A stretch of DNA of 64,000 bases from Comamonadaceae bacterium (GCA_027486755.1 JAIXOM010000043.1:1-64000); one strand, 5' to 3'. Shown: positions 28,342-38,824, counted from the stretch's first letter. The notes: generated from the letters alone by a model not told the origin. Program-made: numbers and translations.

Positions 28342-29250
28342 ATGATGAACCAAGATTTGCTGGCCGACAGCCAGGCTTTGCTCGACAGCCCCGCAGACGC
28401 AGCGCCAGCTTCGCGCCGCACCGCCCTCAAGGCGGCTCTCGGCGTGGGCTATGCCGCAGCGGCCATGCCCATCATGGCGCAGACCGCCATCAAAACGCCG
28501 GCCGACGGTCTGCGCACCGGTGAAATCAGCTTTGAAGTGGCCGGGTTCAAGGTGCCGGCCTATTTCGCCGCGCCCGCGGGCAAGACCGACCTGCCAGTGA
28601 TTTTGGTGATCCATGAGATTTTTGGCGTGCATGAGTACATCGCCGATACCGCCCGCCGACTGGCCCGGGCGGGCTTTATGGCTGTGGCGCCTGAGCTCTT
28701 TGCCCGCCAGGGCGACCCGAGCAGCTACGGCGAAATCGCCAAGCTGCAGTCCGAGTTGGTCAGCAAGGTGGCCGATGCCCAGGTCATGGCCGACCTTGAT
28801 GGAGCGGTCAAATGGGCCTCGGCCAACGGCGGCAGCGCGCAGAAGGTGGGCATCACCGGCTTTTGCTGGGGTGGCCGCATCACCTGGCTGTATGCCCAGC
28901 AGCGTCCGGTTAAAGCGGGTGTGGCCTGGTACGGACGTCTGGTGGGTGCCAGCACGCCGATGACGCCCAGCCATCCGGTGCAAGGTGCGGCCAATATGCA
29001 AGGGCCGGTGCTCGGCCTGTATGGCGGCGCCGACACGGGCATTCCGGTGGCCACCGTCGATCAGATGAAGCAGGCGCTGGCCGAGGCGGCGGGCAAAGGT
29101 AACCGGGCTGCGCAGCAATCGAGCTTTGTGGTCTACCCGGATGCGCCGCACGCCTTCCACGCCGACTACCGCCCCAGCTACCGCAAAGAGCCGGCTGAGG
29201 ACGGCTTTCGCCGGGCGGTGGAGTGGTTCCGTAGCCACGGCTTGAGCTGA
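28342..29250 (+). CDS. dienelactone hydrolase family protein with Tat-like leader
   Basis: SRRTALKAALGVGYAAAAMPIMAQ leader; VILVIHEIFGVHEYIADTARRLA; GITGFCWGGRITW (active-site Cys). Confidence 0.9.
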   Translation: MMNQDLLADSQALLDSPADAAPASRRTALKAALGVGYAAAAMPIMAQTAIKTPADGLRTGEISFEVAGFKVPAYFAAPAGKTDLPVILVIHEIFGVHEYIADTARRLARAGFMAVAPELFARQGDPSSYGEIAKLQSELVSKVADAQVMADLDGAVKWASANGGSAQKVGITGFCWGGRITWLYAQQRPVKAGVAWYGRLVGASTPMTPSHPVQGAANMQGPVLGLYGGADTGIPVATVDQMKQALAEAAGKGNRAAQQSSFVVYPDAPHAFHADYRPSYRKEPAEDGFRRAVEWFRSHGLS

Positions 29251-29405
29251 GCGGCGCGCCCTCGTCAGGGGGGGTCTTTGAGATTGGGATAATCGGGCTG
29301 CGGGTCTGGCCTTGACGTGGCCATGGCTTCGCAGTCCCGGGGGGCAGCGTAGCTGGCGCTCGGGCCTGGCCCTGGGCCCGACCGACGACCTGATTGCCTC
29401 TTTTT

Positions 29406-30269
29406 ATGATCCTGACCGCCATCCTCCTGGCCACCCTGGCTGCCGGCATCGGCAGCGTTTGGCTTGCGGCCCTGCTGAGCTTTGGCCTGCTTGCGCGCTA
29501 CACCCAGCACATGCTCAGCATGGCCGCTGGCGCCTTGCTCGCGACCTCCTTCATGCTGCTGCTGCCCGAGGCCTTCGAGTCCGAAGTTTCTCCGCAGCGC
29601 CTTTTCACCACCGTTCTGCTTTCGCTGGTTTTCTTTTTCCTGCTCGATAAGGCCGAGCTCTGGCACCATGGCCATGAGCATGGCAAGTCCGCGCATGACG
29701 AGCCGGGGGCGCACGGCGGGAAGGGCGAGGAGGGCGGGGGCCTCCACGGGCACCATCATGCGCCTCACCATGGGCATAGTCACGGGCATGATCATGGCAA
29801 GGACCTCAGGTCCGGCGGCTGGGCGGTGCTGGCCGGCGACAGCCTGCACTGCTTTGCCGACGGTGTGCTGATTGCCTCGGCCTTTATGGCCGACATGCGG
29901 CTGGGTGTGCTGGCGGCTCTGGCGGTGTTGATGCACGAAGTCCCCCATCACATGGGCGACCTGACGGTGGTGCGCGCCAGCAGCGACAACCGGCGGGCGG
30001 CCCTGATCAAGGTGTCGATGGCCGGCTCGGTCACAGCCCTGGGCGGCTTGGTTGGCTACTTTCTGGTCGAGCAACTGCGTGAGCAACTGCCTTACTTTCT
30101 GGTGGTAGCCGCCAGCAGCTTCATGTATGTGGCTCTGGCCGACCTGATTCCCCAGCTGCAAAAACGCCTGAGCATGCGCCAGACCGGCGCCCAGCTCTTC
30201 TGGCTGGGCCTGGGCCTGGGCCTGGTCAGCCTGGCGACGCAAATCGCGCACAGCGGACACGGCCACTGA
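29406..30269 (+). CDS. ZIP-family divalent metal transporter
   Basis: MILTAILLATLAAGIGSVWLAALLSF; His-rich loop HGHHHAPHHGHSHGHDHG; DSLHCFADGVLIASAFM; HEVPHHMGDL. Confidence 0.92.
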   Translation: MILTAILLATLAAGIGSVWLAALLSFGLLARYTQHMLSMAAGALLATSFMLLLPEAFESEVSPQRLFTTVLLSLVFFFLLDKAELWHHGHEHGKSAHDEPGAHGGKGEEGGGLHGHHHAPHHGHSHGHDHGKDLRSGGWAVLAGDSLHCFADGVLIASAFMADMRLGVLAALAVLMHEVPHHMGDLTVVRASSDNRRAALIKVSMAGSVTALGGLVGYFLVEQLREQLPYFLVVAASSFMYVALADLIPQLQKRLSMRQTGAQLFWLGLGLGLVSLATQIAHSGHGH

Positions 30270-30459
30270 GCTTGCTGGCGCGGTGCCGGCCGACACCGCG
30301 ACGCGAAGGCCACCCCCCATAGGGCTGCTGCCTGCGCCCGATCATGGCTGCAGGTGGCGCAGGCGATCTGATGACTTGGGCTTCGCCGGCCGATGAGGTC
30401 GGTCCCCGGGCAGTTCGTCCCTAGCGCCTTTCTTCGTTCGATGATGGAAAGGATGCCCC

Positions 30460-31083
30460 ATGAAACACACAAACTACCACCGTGCCAGCTTGGCTTTGAC
30501 CAGCTTGGTATTGGCTCTGCAGGCGCAGCCTGTATTGGCGCAGGGTGAAATCACACCTTCGCCGTCGATGCGGCCGGACACCAGCGTCAGCAGCAGCGGT
30601 CTGAGCGCGGTCGATCGTACTTTCCTCTTGCGGGCCTCGGCCGACGAGCTGTTCGAGCTGGAAATGAGCCGCTTGGCAGCGGAAAAGTCTACCGCTCCCG
30701 ACCTGCAAGCCTATGCCAAAAAGCTGGTCGAGCAGCATCTGGCGGTGCAGCAGGAACTTGCTGGCTTGGCCCAATCCAAGGGCTTGACTTTGCCCAATAC
30801 CCTGAGTGCGGCTCGGCAACGCGAGATCATGAGCTTGCAAAGCCTGTCGGGCGATGACTTCGATCGCCAGTACTTTCAATCGGTGGGACTGCGGGCGCAC
30901 CGACAGAACATCAGTCTCTTCAGCGATGCCAGCCTGCGGTCGCAGGACCCGGATGTGCGGGCCTGGGCCAACAAAATGCTACCGGCGCAGGAGCAACATC
31001 TGTCGGATGCCCGGGCTCTGCCATCGGCCGGCAGACTCACTTACACCCCCTTCGACTCGTCGGCACCGCAGACGGGGATGTAA
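30460..31083 (+). CDS. DUF4142 domain-containing protein
   Basis: Signal peptide; FLLRASADELFELEMSRLAAEKSTAPDLQAYAKKLVEQHLAVQQELAGLA. Confidence 0.85.
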   Translation: MKHTNYHRASLALTSLVLALQAQPVLAQGEITPSPSMRPDTSVSSSGLSAVDRTFLLRASADELFELEMSRLAAEKSTAPDLQAYAKKLVEQHLAVQQELAGLAQSKGLTLPNTLSAARQREIMSLQSLSGDDFDRQYFQSVGLRAHRQNISLFSDASLRSQDPDVRAWANKMLPAQEQHLSDARALPSAGRLTYTPFDSSAPQTGM

Positions 31084-31117
31084 GGGCCAGCGGAGCGTTG
31101 CTGGTGGTGCGACGTTT

Positions 31118-31984
31118 TTAGCCGCGCGCCACCGGCCGGGCCGGGTCGCTGCACCACTGGCTCCAGCTGCCTGCAAACAGGCCGGCGCGCCCGAGGCCGG
31201 CGATTTCCATGGCCAGCAGGTTGGCGGTGGCGGTCACGCCGCTGCCGCACTGGTGAACCACGGTAGCCGGGTCGCGCCCGCCCAGCAGGCTCAGGAATTC
31301 CTGGCGCAGCTCTTCCGGCGCCCGGAAGCGACCTTGGGCGTCCATATTGAGGTTGTAGGGCCGGTTCAGTGCGCCGGGGATGTGGCCGGCCACCGGGTCC
31401 AGGGGCTCGACCTCACCGCGGTAGCGGGGCTCGGCACGGGCGTCGACCACCGTTTGTTGACTTTGGTGCAGTTCACGCTCGACCTGCTCAACGGTTACCA
31501 GCGTCGCCAGCGGCGAATTGAGCGCAAAAGTGCCTGGTAAGGGCCGATGGCCGGGCCCGCTTTCAAGTGCGCCGCCAATAGCCTGCCAGGCGGCCAAGCC
31601 GCCGTCGAGCACCGCCACCGCCTCATGGCCGCACCACTTGAGCATCCACCACAGGCGGCCGCAGAAGCTGCTGCCTTGTCGGTCATAGACCACCACTTGC
31701 ATGCCGGCATTCAGGCCCATGCTGGCCAGCCACTGCGCAAAGCGCTGGCGGTCCGGCAGGGGATGGCGGCCACCGCTGGCCGGTGCTGGCTCGGCGGCGC
31801 TGCGCTTGTCGCTCAGGTCGGTGTCGAGGTCGGCGTAACTTGCGCCTGGCAAGTGCTCGGCCGCGTATTGCTGTCGGCCCAGGCCGGGCTTCATCAGGTC
31901 GAAGCTGCAGTCAAAAATCTTCAGGGCTGCGCCTTGCTGCAGCAGGCTCTGAAGTTGCTCGGCGGTGATCAAGGGGGTGTGCAT
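31118..31984 (-). CDS. sulfurtransferase (two-domain rhodanese)
   Basis: MHTPLITAEQLQSLLQQGAALKIFDCSFDL; HLPGASYADLDTDLS; VHQCGSGVTATANLLAMEIAGL (active-site Cys). Confidence 0.92.
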   Translation of the reverse strand: MHTPLITAEQLQSLLQQGAALKIFDCSFDLMKPGLGRQQYAAEHLPGASYADLDTDLSDKRSAAEPAPASGGRHPLPDRQRFAQWLASMGLNAGMQVVVYDRQGSSFCGRLWWMLKWCGHEAVAVLDGGLAAWQAIGGALESGPGHRPLPGTFALNSPLATLVTVEQVERELHQSQQTVVDARAEPRYRGEVEPLDPVAGHIPGALNRPYNLNMDAQGRFRAPEELRQEFLSLLGGRDPATVVHQCGSGVTATANLLAMEIAGLGRAGLFAGSWSQWCSDPARPVARG

Positions 31985-31994
31985 GGTGTGTGTC

Positions 31995-32927
31995 TCAGGA
32001 GTTCTGGGCGGGTGCGCCGGGCACAGTGCGCTCGCGCAGGATGGTCGCAAGGATGCCGCTGGCGGTGATGATCGCCATGCCCAGCCAGGCGATCAGGGCA
32101 ATCTCGTCGCCGAACAACAGCAGGCTGTAGAGGGCGCCGAACACGATACCACTGTACTGGAGGTTGGCCACCAGCAGGGTGGCGCCTTGGCTGTAGGCGC
32201 GGGTCATGCACCACTGACCCAGGGTGGCCAGAGCGCCCATGGGGAGCAACCACAGGCCTGCCTGCCAGTCCCAGACCGAGATGCCGCCCACCGCCATGCT
32301 CAGCGCGCCGCAGCCGGTGCAAGCCAGTGCGAAGTAAAACACGGTGCGCTCGGCCGGCTCGCCCAGGCGCCCCAGCGTCGTCACCTGTAGGTAGGCCATG
32401 GCCGAGACCAGGCCCGACATCAGGCCGACGAGACCGGCGAACAACTGGTTTTGCTCCAATGTCGGCCGCAGGATCATCACCACGCCTGCGAAGCTGGCCA
32501 GAACTGCCAGCATCAATGGGCCCTGTTGAGCACTTGGCTGGCCCAGGCGAAGGCCCAGCAACAACTGCCCTCCGATCAGGAAAGCGCCGATCCAGATGCT
32601 GCTCATGTAGTTGAGCGTCATCGCGGTGGCCAGGGGCAGGGCGGCAATGGCGTAGTACCAGGCGCCCAGTGAGACCACGCCGCTGACGCTGCGCCAGGCA
32701 TGGGCTGCGGGCACTGGGGTGCGCCATTCGATCCGGCCCGCGCGCAATGCCGCACCCATGATGAGGGCGCTGATCAGCCCCCGGTAGAACACCAACTCGC
32801 CGGCCTGGAAATGGGCGCTGGCGTATTTGACGCACACGCCCATGGTGGCAAAGGCCAGGGAACCCAGCAGCATCCACAGGGCCGCCCGCCGCTGCTGGGC
32901 CTGCGCGGGTAGGAGCAGTGGGCTCAA
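31995..32927 (-). CDS. EamA/DMT-family transporter (TTG start overlapping upstream TGA)
   Basis: LWMLLGSLAFATMGVCVKYASAHFQAGELVFYRGLISALIMG; two EamA repeats. The TTG at 32927-32925 overlaps the TGA of the upstream gene. Confidence 0.85.
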   Translation of the reverse strand: MSPLLLPAQAQQRRAALWMLLGSLAFATMGVCVKYASAHFQAGELVFYRGLISALIMGAALRAGRIEWRTPVPAAHAWRSVSGVVSLGAWYYAIAALPLATAMTLNYMSSIWIGAFLIGGQLLLGLRLGQPSAQQGPLMLAVLASFAGVVMILRPTLEQNQLFAGLVGLMSGLVSAMAYLQVTTLGRLGEPAERTVFYFALACTGCGALSMAVGGISVWDWQAGLWLLPMGALATLGQWCMTRAYSQGATLLVANLQYSGIVFGALYSLLLFGDEIALIAWLGMAIITASGILATILRERTVPGAPAQNS

Positions 32928-34042
32928 ATGCTCTGGGTGGTTTTGGTAGCGCCCATTTCCCGCCGGTACCACTCGTGAAAGTGCTGCATACCGTCTTCCA
33001 TGGGGCTTTGATAGGGGCCGAACTCGTCGTCGCCGCGCTGCAGCAGGGCCAGTCGGCCAGCGTCCATGCGTTGGGCGATCTCGTCGTCTTCGACGCAGGT
33101 TTCTCTGTAGGCGGCCTGCTGAGCCTCGACGAATTCGCGTTCGAAGGCGCAGATTTCTTCGGGGTAGTAGAACTCGATCAGGTTGAGCGTCTTGTTGGGC
33201 CCTTGCGGGTGCAGGCTGCTGACCACCAGCACATGCGGATACCACTCCACCATGATGTGGGGGTAGTAGGTCAGCCAGATCGCGCCGTACTTGGGCGGCT
33301 CGCCTTTGCGGTATTGCAGCACCACATCGTGCCATTTTTTGTAGACGTCGGTGCCGGGTTTGCCCAGCTTATCGGACACGCCTACCGTCTGTACCGAGTA
33401 ATTGCGGCCCATCTGCCAGCGCAGGTCGTCGCAGGTGACGAAGTTGCCCAGACCGGGGTGGAAGGGCCCGACGTGGTAGTCCTCCAGGTAGACCTCGATG
33501 AAGGTCTTCCAGTTGTAGTTGCATTCGTGCAACTGAACCCGGTCGAGCTGAAAGCCGGTGAAGTCCAGGTCACTCAAGGCGCCCATGCCGGCCAGATCGC
33601 CGGCGATGTCGCGGCCGGTGTCCTCGAAGATCAGGCCGTTCCACGCGGTGGTTTTGTAGCGGTTGAGGTTCAGGCAGGGGTCGGTCTGAAAATGCGGTGC
33701 GCCGATCAACTCGCCGGCGGTGTTGTAGGTCCAGCGGTGCAGCGGGCAGACGATATTGCTGCCCGTGTTGCCGCGCCCCTTGAGCATCACCGCCTGGCGG
33801 TGGCGGCAGACGTTGGAGATCAATTCGATGCCGCTGGCGTTGCGCACCAGGGCCCGTCCTTCGGCTTCCTGGGGCAGGGCGTAAAAGTCGCCCACCTCGG
33901 GCACAGCCAGGGTATGACCGAGGTACTTCGGGCCGCGGGCGAACAGCTTTTGTTGCTCGCGCTCGTAGAGGGCCGGGTCGAAATAGCTGCTCACCGGCAG
34001 CTGGCTGGTCGCTTGCAGCAGTCGAAGGCTCAGATCGGACAT
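32924..34042 (-). CDS. Rieske-type aromatic ring-hydroxylating oxygenase alpha subunit
   Basis: CRHRQAVMLKGRGNTGSNIVCPLHRWTYNTAGEL (Rieske CxH...CxxH); NWKTFIEVYLEDYHVGPFHPGL (mononuclear Fe site). Confidence 0.93.
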   Translation of the reverse strand: MSDLSLRLLQATSQLPVSSYFDPALYEREQQKLFARGPKYLGHTLAVPEVGDFYALPQEAEGRALVRNASGIELISNVCRHRQAVMLKGRGNTGSNIVCPLHRWTYNTAGELIGAPHFQTDPCLNLNRYKTTAWNGLIFEDTGRDIAGDLAGMGALSDLDFTGFQLDRVQLHECNYNWKTFIEVYLEDYHVGPFHPGLGNFVTCDDLRWQMGRNYSVQTVGVSDKLGKPGTDVYKKWHDVVLQYRKGEPPKYGAIWLTYYPHIMVEWYPHVLVVSSLHPQGPNKTLNLIEFYYPEEICAFEREFVEAQQAAYRETCVEDDEIAQRMDAGRLALLQRGDDEFGPYQSPMEDGMQHFHEWYRREMGATKTTQSI

Positions 34043-34256
34043 GGTGGAGGGCTGTAAAGCCGGCAAAGGCCATCGGGAGCTGCGCTGTGCCCCAAGGGCG
34101 CGCGCAGCCAACTCTCATCTTTCGGCGGGGCCTAGCCCGCCCAAGAGGGCCAAAGATTGTACCCCCGAGGGTCCTCAGGTCCAGTTTGGCGGGGGCCTTG
34201 GGGGCGGAAGGGTGTCGCCCGCGGAACGATTTGACACATTGCTGTGTCAGGCGCCC

Positions 34257-34284
34257 TTGGCAGCAAATCTGCAGAGCCTAGAAT
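34257..34284 (+). promoter_or_regulatory. predicted sigma70 promoter of xseB-ispA-dxs
   Basis: TTGGCA (34257-34262), 16-nt spacer, TAGAAT (34279-34284); 31 nt upstream of the xseB start. Confidence 0.55.
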
Positions 34285-34315
34285 GGTCGAGTCCTTAACT
34301 CAGGTGAAGAGCCCG

Positions 34316-34564
34316 ATGGCCATGCCAGAACCCAGTGATTCGAGTCCGTCCTTGCCTGTAGCGGCTGATTTCGAGTCGGCCATGCGTGAACTCGAGCAAT
34401 TGGTGGCCCGCCTCGAGGGCGGCCAATTGGCCTTGGACCAGTTGCTGGGCAGCTACCAACGGGGCACCGAGTTGCTGAGTTTTTGCCGGGGCAAACTCAA
34501 TGCTGTTGAAAACCAGATCAAGGTGCTTGAAGGCGGTGAGCTCAAGCCCTGGTCGGCTGCGTGA
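34316..34564 (+). CDS. xseB: exodeoxyribonuclease VII small subunit
   Basis: [59 protein letters not shown]. Confidence 0.95.
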   Translation: MAMPEPSDSSPSLPVAADFESAMRELEQLVARLEGGQLALDQLLGSYQRGTELLSFCRGKLNAVENQIKVLEGGELKPWSAA

Positions 34565-34576
34565 GGGGAGTCCAAG

Positions 34577-35518
34577 TTGATACAAGCCCAAGCAAAGGCA
34601 GTCCAGGCGTGCGAGCCCTCAGCGGCCGGTTTTGACCTGGATTCCTGGATGACCGAGCAGTTGGCCGCGGTGGAGGCGGCCTTGGGGGCTTGGGTGGCGC
34701 CGGTGGGCAGCACACCGCCTAGCCTGGCCGAGCCCATGCGCTATGCGGTGCTCGACGGCGGCAAGCGGCTTCGTCCTCTCTTGGTGCTGGCGGCCAGCCA
34801 GGCGGTGTCGGGCGAGCCTGAAGCGGCCATGCGTGCGGCCTGCGCGGTCGAGCTTATTCATGCCTATTCCTTGGTGCACGATGACATGCCCTGCATGGAC
34901 AACGATGTCCTGCGCCGGGGCAAGCCCACGGTGCATGTGCGTTACGGCCAGGCCAGTGCCATGCTGGCAGGCGACGCGCTGCAGGCTTTGGCCTTTGAGC
35001 TGCTGACTCCCGAGGGCGGCTTGGTACCTATGGCGATGCAGGCCAGCCTGTGCCGCATGCTGGCGCGGGCCGCTGGCGGGCAGGGCATGGCCGGCGGCCA
35101 GGCCATCGATCTGGCCAGCGTCGGGCTGGCCATCAGCTCCGAGCAACTGCACGAGATGCACAAGCTCAAGACGGGGGCCTTGTTGCTGGCCAGTGTGATG
35201 ATGGGCGCGGCCTGCGGCTCGCCGAGTGCGCAGGCGCAGGCTGCCCTGAGCGACTACGGCGCGGCCATGGGCTTGGCCTTCCAGGTGGTTGACGACATTT
35301 TGGATGTGACCGCTGATTCGCAGACGCTGGGCAAGACGGCCGGCAAGGATGCCGCCCAGGACAAGCCGACCTTCGTCTCACTCATGGGTTTGCAGGCCTC
35401 GCGCAATTACGCGCAGGAGCTGCTGTCACAGGCCCAAGCGAGCTTGCGTCACAGTCAGCTGCCAGACACCAGAGCCCTGTGGGCGCTGGCCGATAAATTG
35501 GTTCACCGCGCGTTTTGA
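34577..35518 (+). CDS. ispA: (2E,6E)-farnesyl diphosphate synthase / polyprenyl synthetase (TTG start)
   Basis: GGKRLRPLLVLAASQAV; LIHAYSLVHDDMPCMDNDVLRRGKPTVHV; FQVVDDILDVTADSQTLGKTAGKDAAQDKPTFV. Confidence 0.96.
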   Translation: MIQAQAKAVQACEPSAAGFDLDSWMTEQLAAVEAALGAWVAPVGSTPPSLAEPMRYAVLDGGKRLRPLLVLAASQAVSGEPEAAMRAACAVELIHAYSLVHDDMPCMDNDVLRRGKPTVHVRYGQASAMLAGDALQALAFELLTPEGGLVPMAMQASLCRMLARAAGGQGMAGGQAIDLASVGLAISSEQLHEMHKLKTGALLLASVMMGAACGSPSAQAQAALSDYGAAMGLAFQVVDDILDVTADSQTLGKTAGKDAAQDKPTFVSLMGLQASRNYAQELLSQAQASLRHSQLPDTRALWALADKLVHRAF

Positions 35519-35557
35519 CGCGGCTTAGTCTTTCAAACGCATCTCAAGGAGCAGACC

Positions 35558-37441
35558 ATGCATCCCTTGCTTGAAACCATCAACAGCCCGGCTGATCTGC
35601 GTCGGCTCAAGCGCGCCGAATTGGGCCCGCTGGCCAAGGAACTCCGGTCTTGTTTGCTGCAAAGCGTCTCGCGCACCGGCGGCCATCTGAGCTCCAACCT
35701 GGGCACGGTCGAGCTCACGGTGGCTCTGCACTACGTCTTCAACACGCCCGAGGACAGGCTGGTCTGGGACGTGGGCCACCAGACCTATCCGCACAAAATC
35801 CTGACCGGCCGGCGCGAGCGCATGCCCACGCTGCGCCAGTTCGGTGGCCTGTCTGGCTTTCCGCGCCGCGACGAAAGCGAGTACGACACTTTCGGCACCG
35901 CGCATTCGTCGACCTCGATTTCGGCCGCCTTGGGCATGGCCATGGCGGCCAAGCAAAAGGGCGAGCAGCGCCACTCGGTGGCCATCATTGGTGATGGCGC
36001 CATGACCGCCGGCATGGCTTTTGAGGCGCTGAACAACGCCGGCGTGACCGACTGCCGCCTGCTGGTGATCCTCAACGACAACGACATGAGCATCAGCCCG
36101 CCGGTGGGCGCGCTCAATCGCTACCTGGCGCAGCTCATGAGTGGCCAGTTTTACGCCGCTGCCAAGAGCGTGGGCAAGCAGGTGCTCAAGAATGCGCCGC
36201 CGCTGTTTGAACTGGCCAAGCGCCTGGAAGCCCATGCCAAGGGCATGGTGGTGCCGGCCACGCTGTTTGAGGCCTTCGGTTTCAACTACATCGGCCCGAT
36301 CGATGGGCACGACCTTGACTCGCTGATCCCCACGCTGGAAAACATCAAGCACCTCAAAGGCCCGCAGTTCCTGCATGTGGTGACCAAGAAAGGTCAGGGC
36401 TACCAACTGGCCGAGGCCGATCCGATTGCCTATCACGGCCCGGGTAAGTTTGACCCGGCTGTGGGCCTGACCAAGCCGGCCACCGCGCCCAAGCAGACCT
36501 TCACCCAGGTTTTTGGCCGTTGGCTGTGCGACATGGCCGAGCAGGACAAGCGTCTGGTGGGCATCACGCCGGCCATGCGCGAGGGCTCGGGCATGGTGGA
36601 GTTTCACCAGCGCTTCCCCGAGCGCTACCATGACGTGGGCATTGCCGAGCAGCATGCGGTGACTTTTGCCGCCGGCATGGCCTGCGAGGGTCTCAAGCCG
36701 GTGGTGGCGATTTACTCGACCTTCCTGCAGCGCGGCTACGACCAGCTGATCCATGACGTGGCCCTGCAAAACCTGCCGGTGGTGTTTGCGCTGGACCGGG
36801 CCGGCCTGGTGGGCGCCGACGGTGCCACCCATGCTGGTAACTACGACATTCCCTACATCCGCTGCATTCCCAATATGGCGCTGGCCTGCCCGGCCGACGA
36901 AAAGGAATGCCGGCAGTTGCTCAGCAGCGCTTTCGAGCAGAACCACCCGGTAGCGGTGCGCTATCCGCGTGGCGCCGGCGCTGGCGTGGCCACCGAGCCG
37001 GGTTTGCAGGCTCTGCCCTACGGCAAGGGCGAAATCCGCCTGCAGGGCCGGGGTGTGGCGATCCTGGCCTTCGGCACCTTGCTCTACCCGGCCCTGGAAG
37101 CGGCGCGCAAGCTGGGCATCACGGTGGTCAATATGCGCTGGGCCAAGCCGCTCGATGCCGAACTGCTGATGCAGGTGGCCAGCGCGCACGAGGCCCTTGT
37201 GACGGTGGAAGAGGGCGCGGTGATGGGGGGCGCGGGCAGCGCGGTGAGCGAGGCGCTGGCGCAGGCCGGCATCAGCCTGCCGCTGTTGCACCTGGGTCTG
37301 CGTGACGAATTCATCGAGCATGGCGATCCTGCCCTGCTGCTGGCCCGCCAGGGGCTTGATGCGGCTGGCATCGAGGCTTCGGTGCGCGAGCGCTTTGCGC
37401 CTGTGCTGGCCGCCAAGGCCAGCCTCAAGTCGGTGGCCTGA
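35558..37441 (+). CDS. dxs: 1-deoxy-D-xylulose-5-phosphate synthase
   Basis: [86 protein letters not shown]. Confidence 0.98.
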   Translation: MHPLLETINSPADLRRLKRAELGPLAKELRSCLLQSVSRTGGHLSSNLGTVELTVALHYVFNTPEDRLVWDVGHQTYPHKILTGRRERMPTLRQFGGLSGFPRRDESEYDTFGTAHSSTSISAALGMAMAAKQKGEQRHSVAIIGDGAMTAGMAFEALNNAGVTDCRLLVILNDNDMSISPPVGALNRYLAQLMSGQFYAAAKSVGKQVLKNAPPLFELAKRLEAHAKGMVVPATLFEAFGFNYIGPIDGHDLDSLIPTLENIKHLKGPQFLHVVTKKGQGYQLAEADPIAYHGPGKFDPAVGLTKPATAPKQTFTQVFGRWLCDMAEQDKRLVGITPAMREGSGMVEFHQRFPERYHDVGIAEQHAVTFAAGMACEGLKPVVAIYSTFLQRGYDQLIHDVALQNLPVVFALDRAGLVGADGATHAGNYDIPYIRCIPNMALACPADEKECRQLLSSAFEQNHPVAVRYPRGAGAGVATEPGLQALPYGKGEIRLQGRGVAILAFGTLLYPALEAARKLGITVVNMRWAKPLDAELLMQVASAHEALVTVEEGAVMGGAGSAVSEALAQAGISLPLLHLGLRDEFIEHGDPALLLARQGLDAAGIEASVRERFAPVLAAKASLKSVA

Positions 37442-37499
37442 GATGACCCGCGCGCCGCTGGCCAGGCTGTGGCCTGGGCCGCGCTGGGGCTGATACGGC

Positions 37500-38771
37500 A
37501 TGACGAGCTTTGCGGGCCGAGCGCCCTTGCCGGCCTTGAGCGATACCCGGCAATGGCTGGCTACGCCGCTGGTGCGCCACGCTGGCCGGGAGGTGCTTTC
37601 GCTGGCACTGATGGACGCGCGCAATCACACCCTGCGGCTGATGGAGGTGTTCGAGCAGGCTCAGGGCTGGTCGGATGTGCCCTCGGCGCAGTGCCCCTCG
37701 GTGACCGGCTTGCTTGGCCGCATCGCCTGGTTTCAGGAGCGCTGGATTTTGCGCAATCTGCAGCGCCATTTGGGCGCTCGGTGCGAACCTGACGCTCCCC
37801 GACTCGCGCCGCTGCAACCGGAGGCTGACGCTTGGTGGGAAGACCCGAACGAGCCGGCGATGCTCAGCGGGCGGCCCGGCCTGGCCGACTTGCGGGCCGA
37901 TCTGTTGCAGATTCTGGAGTCCACCCTGGACCTGCTGGCCTTGGCGCCCGAGACCGACGAGGGCCTGTACTTTTTCCGCCTGGCCTTGCACCATGAAGAC
38001 CTGCAGGGCGAGCGCCTGCTGCAGTGCATGCAGGCTGCGGGGCTGCGACTTGCCCGCGATGGAGTGCAGGCCTTGACCCCGCGCGCCTTTGCGCCGCGCG
38101 AACCGCTGCTGCTGCCGGCCACCCGGGCCCGCCTGGGCAGCGAGGGGCCGGGTTTCGCTTTTGACAATGAGCAGCCTGCCCACAGCCTGTCGGTGCCTGA
38201 ATTCGAAATCGACGCCCAAGCGGTCAGCTGGGGCCAATTCGTGGAGTTCGTCGACGATGGGGGCTATGACCGCCAGGACCTGTGGCTGCCCGCGGGCTGG
38301 GCCTGGCTGCAGGCCTTGGCGCAGGGCGAGGGCCGCCGCGGACCGCGCTATGTGGAGCAATTGGGCGCGGCCAGTGGCGCTGTCACCCAGGTTCGATTCG
38401 GCCAAGCCACGCGTCAGGCAGCGGGGCAGCCGGTGATGCACCTGAGCTGGTGGGAGGCCGATGCCTGGTGCCGTTGGGCCGGTCGGCGGCTGCCCTTTGA
38501 GTCCGAATGGGAAGTGGCCGCACTCAATGCGAGTGGGCGCGGCTTTACCTGGGGCGATGTGTGGGAATGGACCACCAGCAGTTTTTTTCCCTATGAGGGT
38601 TTTGTCAGCGGCCCGGACGCCGCCTATTCGCAAAGTGGCTTTGGCCGCACCAAGGTACTGCGTGGCGGTTCGCGGGCGAGCGCAGCGCGGCTGAAGTCGC
38701 CGCGCTTTAGGAACTTTGCGCCGCCTGAGGCCGACGCGCTGTTTTGCGGCTTTCGATCCTGCGCCTTGTGA
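37500..38771 (+). CDS. SenA/EgtB-like protein (DinB-like + FGE-sulfatase domains)
   Basis: N-terminal DinB-like region (IAWFQERWILRNLQRHLG...LALHHEDLQGE) and C-terminal FGE-sulfatase motifs (PVMHLSWWEADAWCRWAGRRLPFESEWEVAA; VLRGGSRA; GFRSC). Confidence 0.8.
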   Translation: MTSFAGRAPLPALSDTRQWLATPLVRHAGREVLSLALMDARNHTLRLMEVFEQAQGWSDVPSAQCPSVTGLLGRIAWFQERWILRNLQRHLGARCEPDAPRLAPLQPEADAWWEDPNEPAMLSGRPGLADLRADLLQILESTLDLLALAPETDEGLYFFRLALHHEDLQGERLLQCMQAAGLRLARDGVQALTPRAFAPREPLLLPATRARLGSEGPGFAFDNEQPAHSLSVPEFEIDAQAVSWGQFVEFVDDGGYDRQDLWLPAGWAWLQALAQGEGRRGPRYVEQLGAASGAVTQVRFGQATRQAAGQPVMHLSWWEADAWCRWAGRRLPFESEWEVAALNASGRGFTWGDVWEWTTSSFFPYEGFVSGPDAAYSQSGFGRTKVLRGGSRASAARLKSPRFRNFAPPEADALFCGFRSCAL

Positions 38772-38824
38772 CGCACCGCTAGACTCTCGGTCCCGGTCGG
38801 CTGTATCCGCGCCGGTGTTGAACC

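Noticed and set aside
29690-29810. His-rich repetitive DNA (CAT/CAC-rich) in the ZIP transporter gene
   Set aside because: Explained as the cytoplasmic metal-binding loop typical of ZIP transporters, not a separate repeat element.
35525-37624. 699-aa minus-strand ORF opposite dxs
   Set aside because: Antisense artefact of a GC-rich, codon-biased gene; no recognisable domains.
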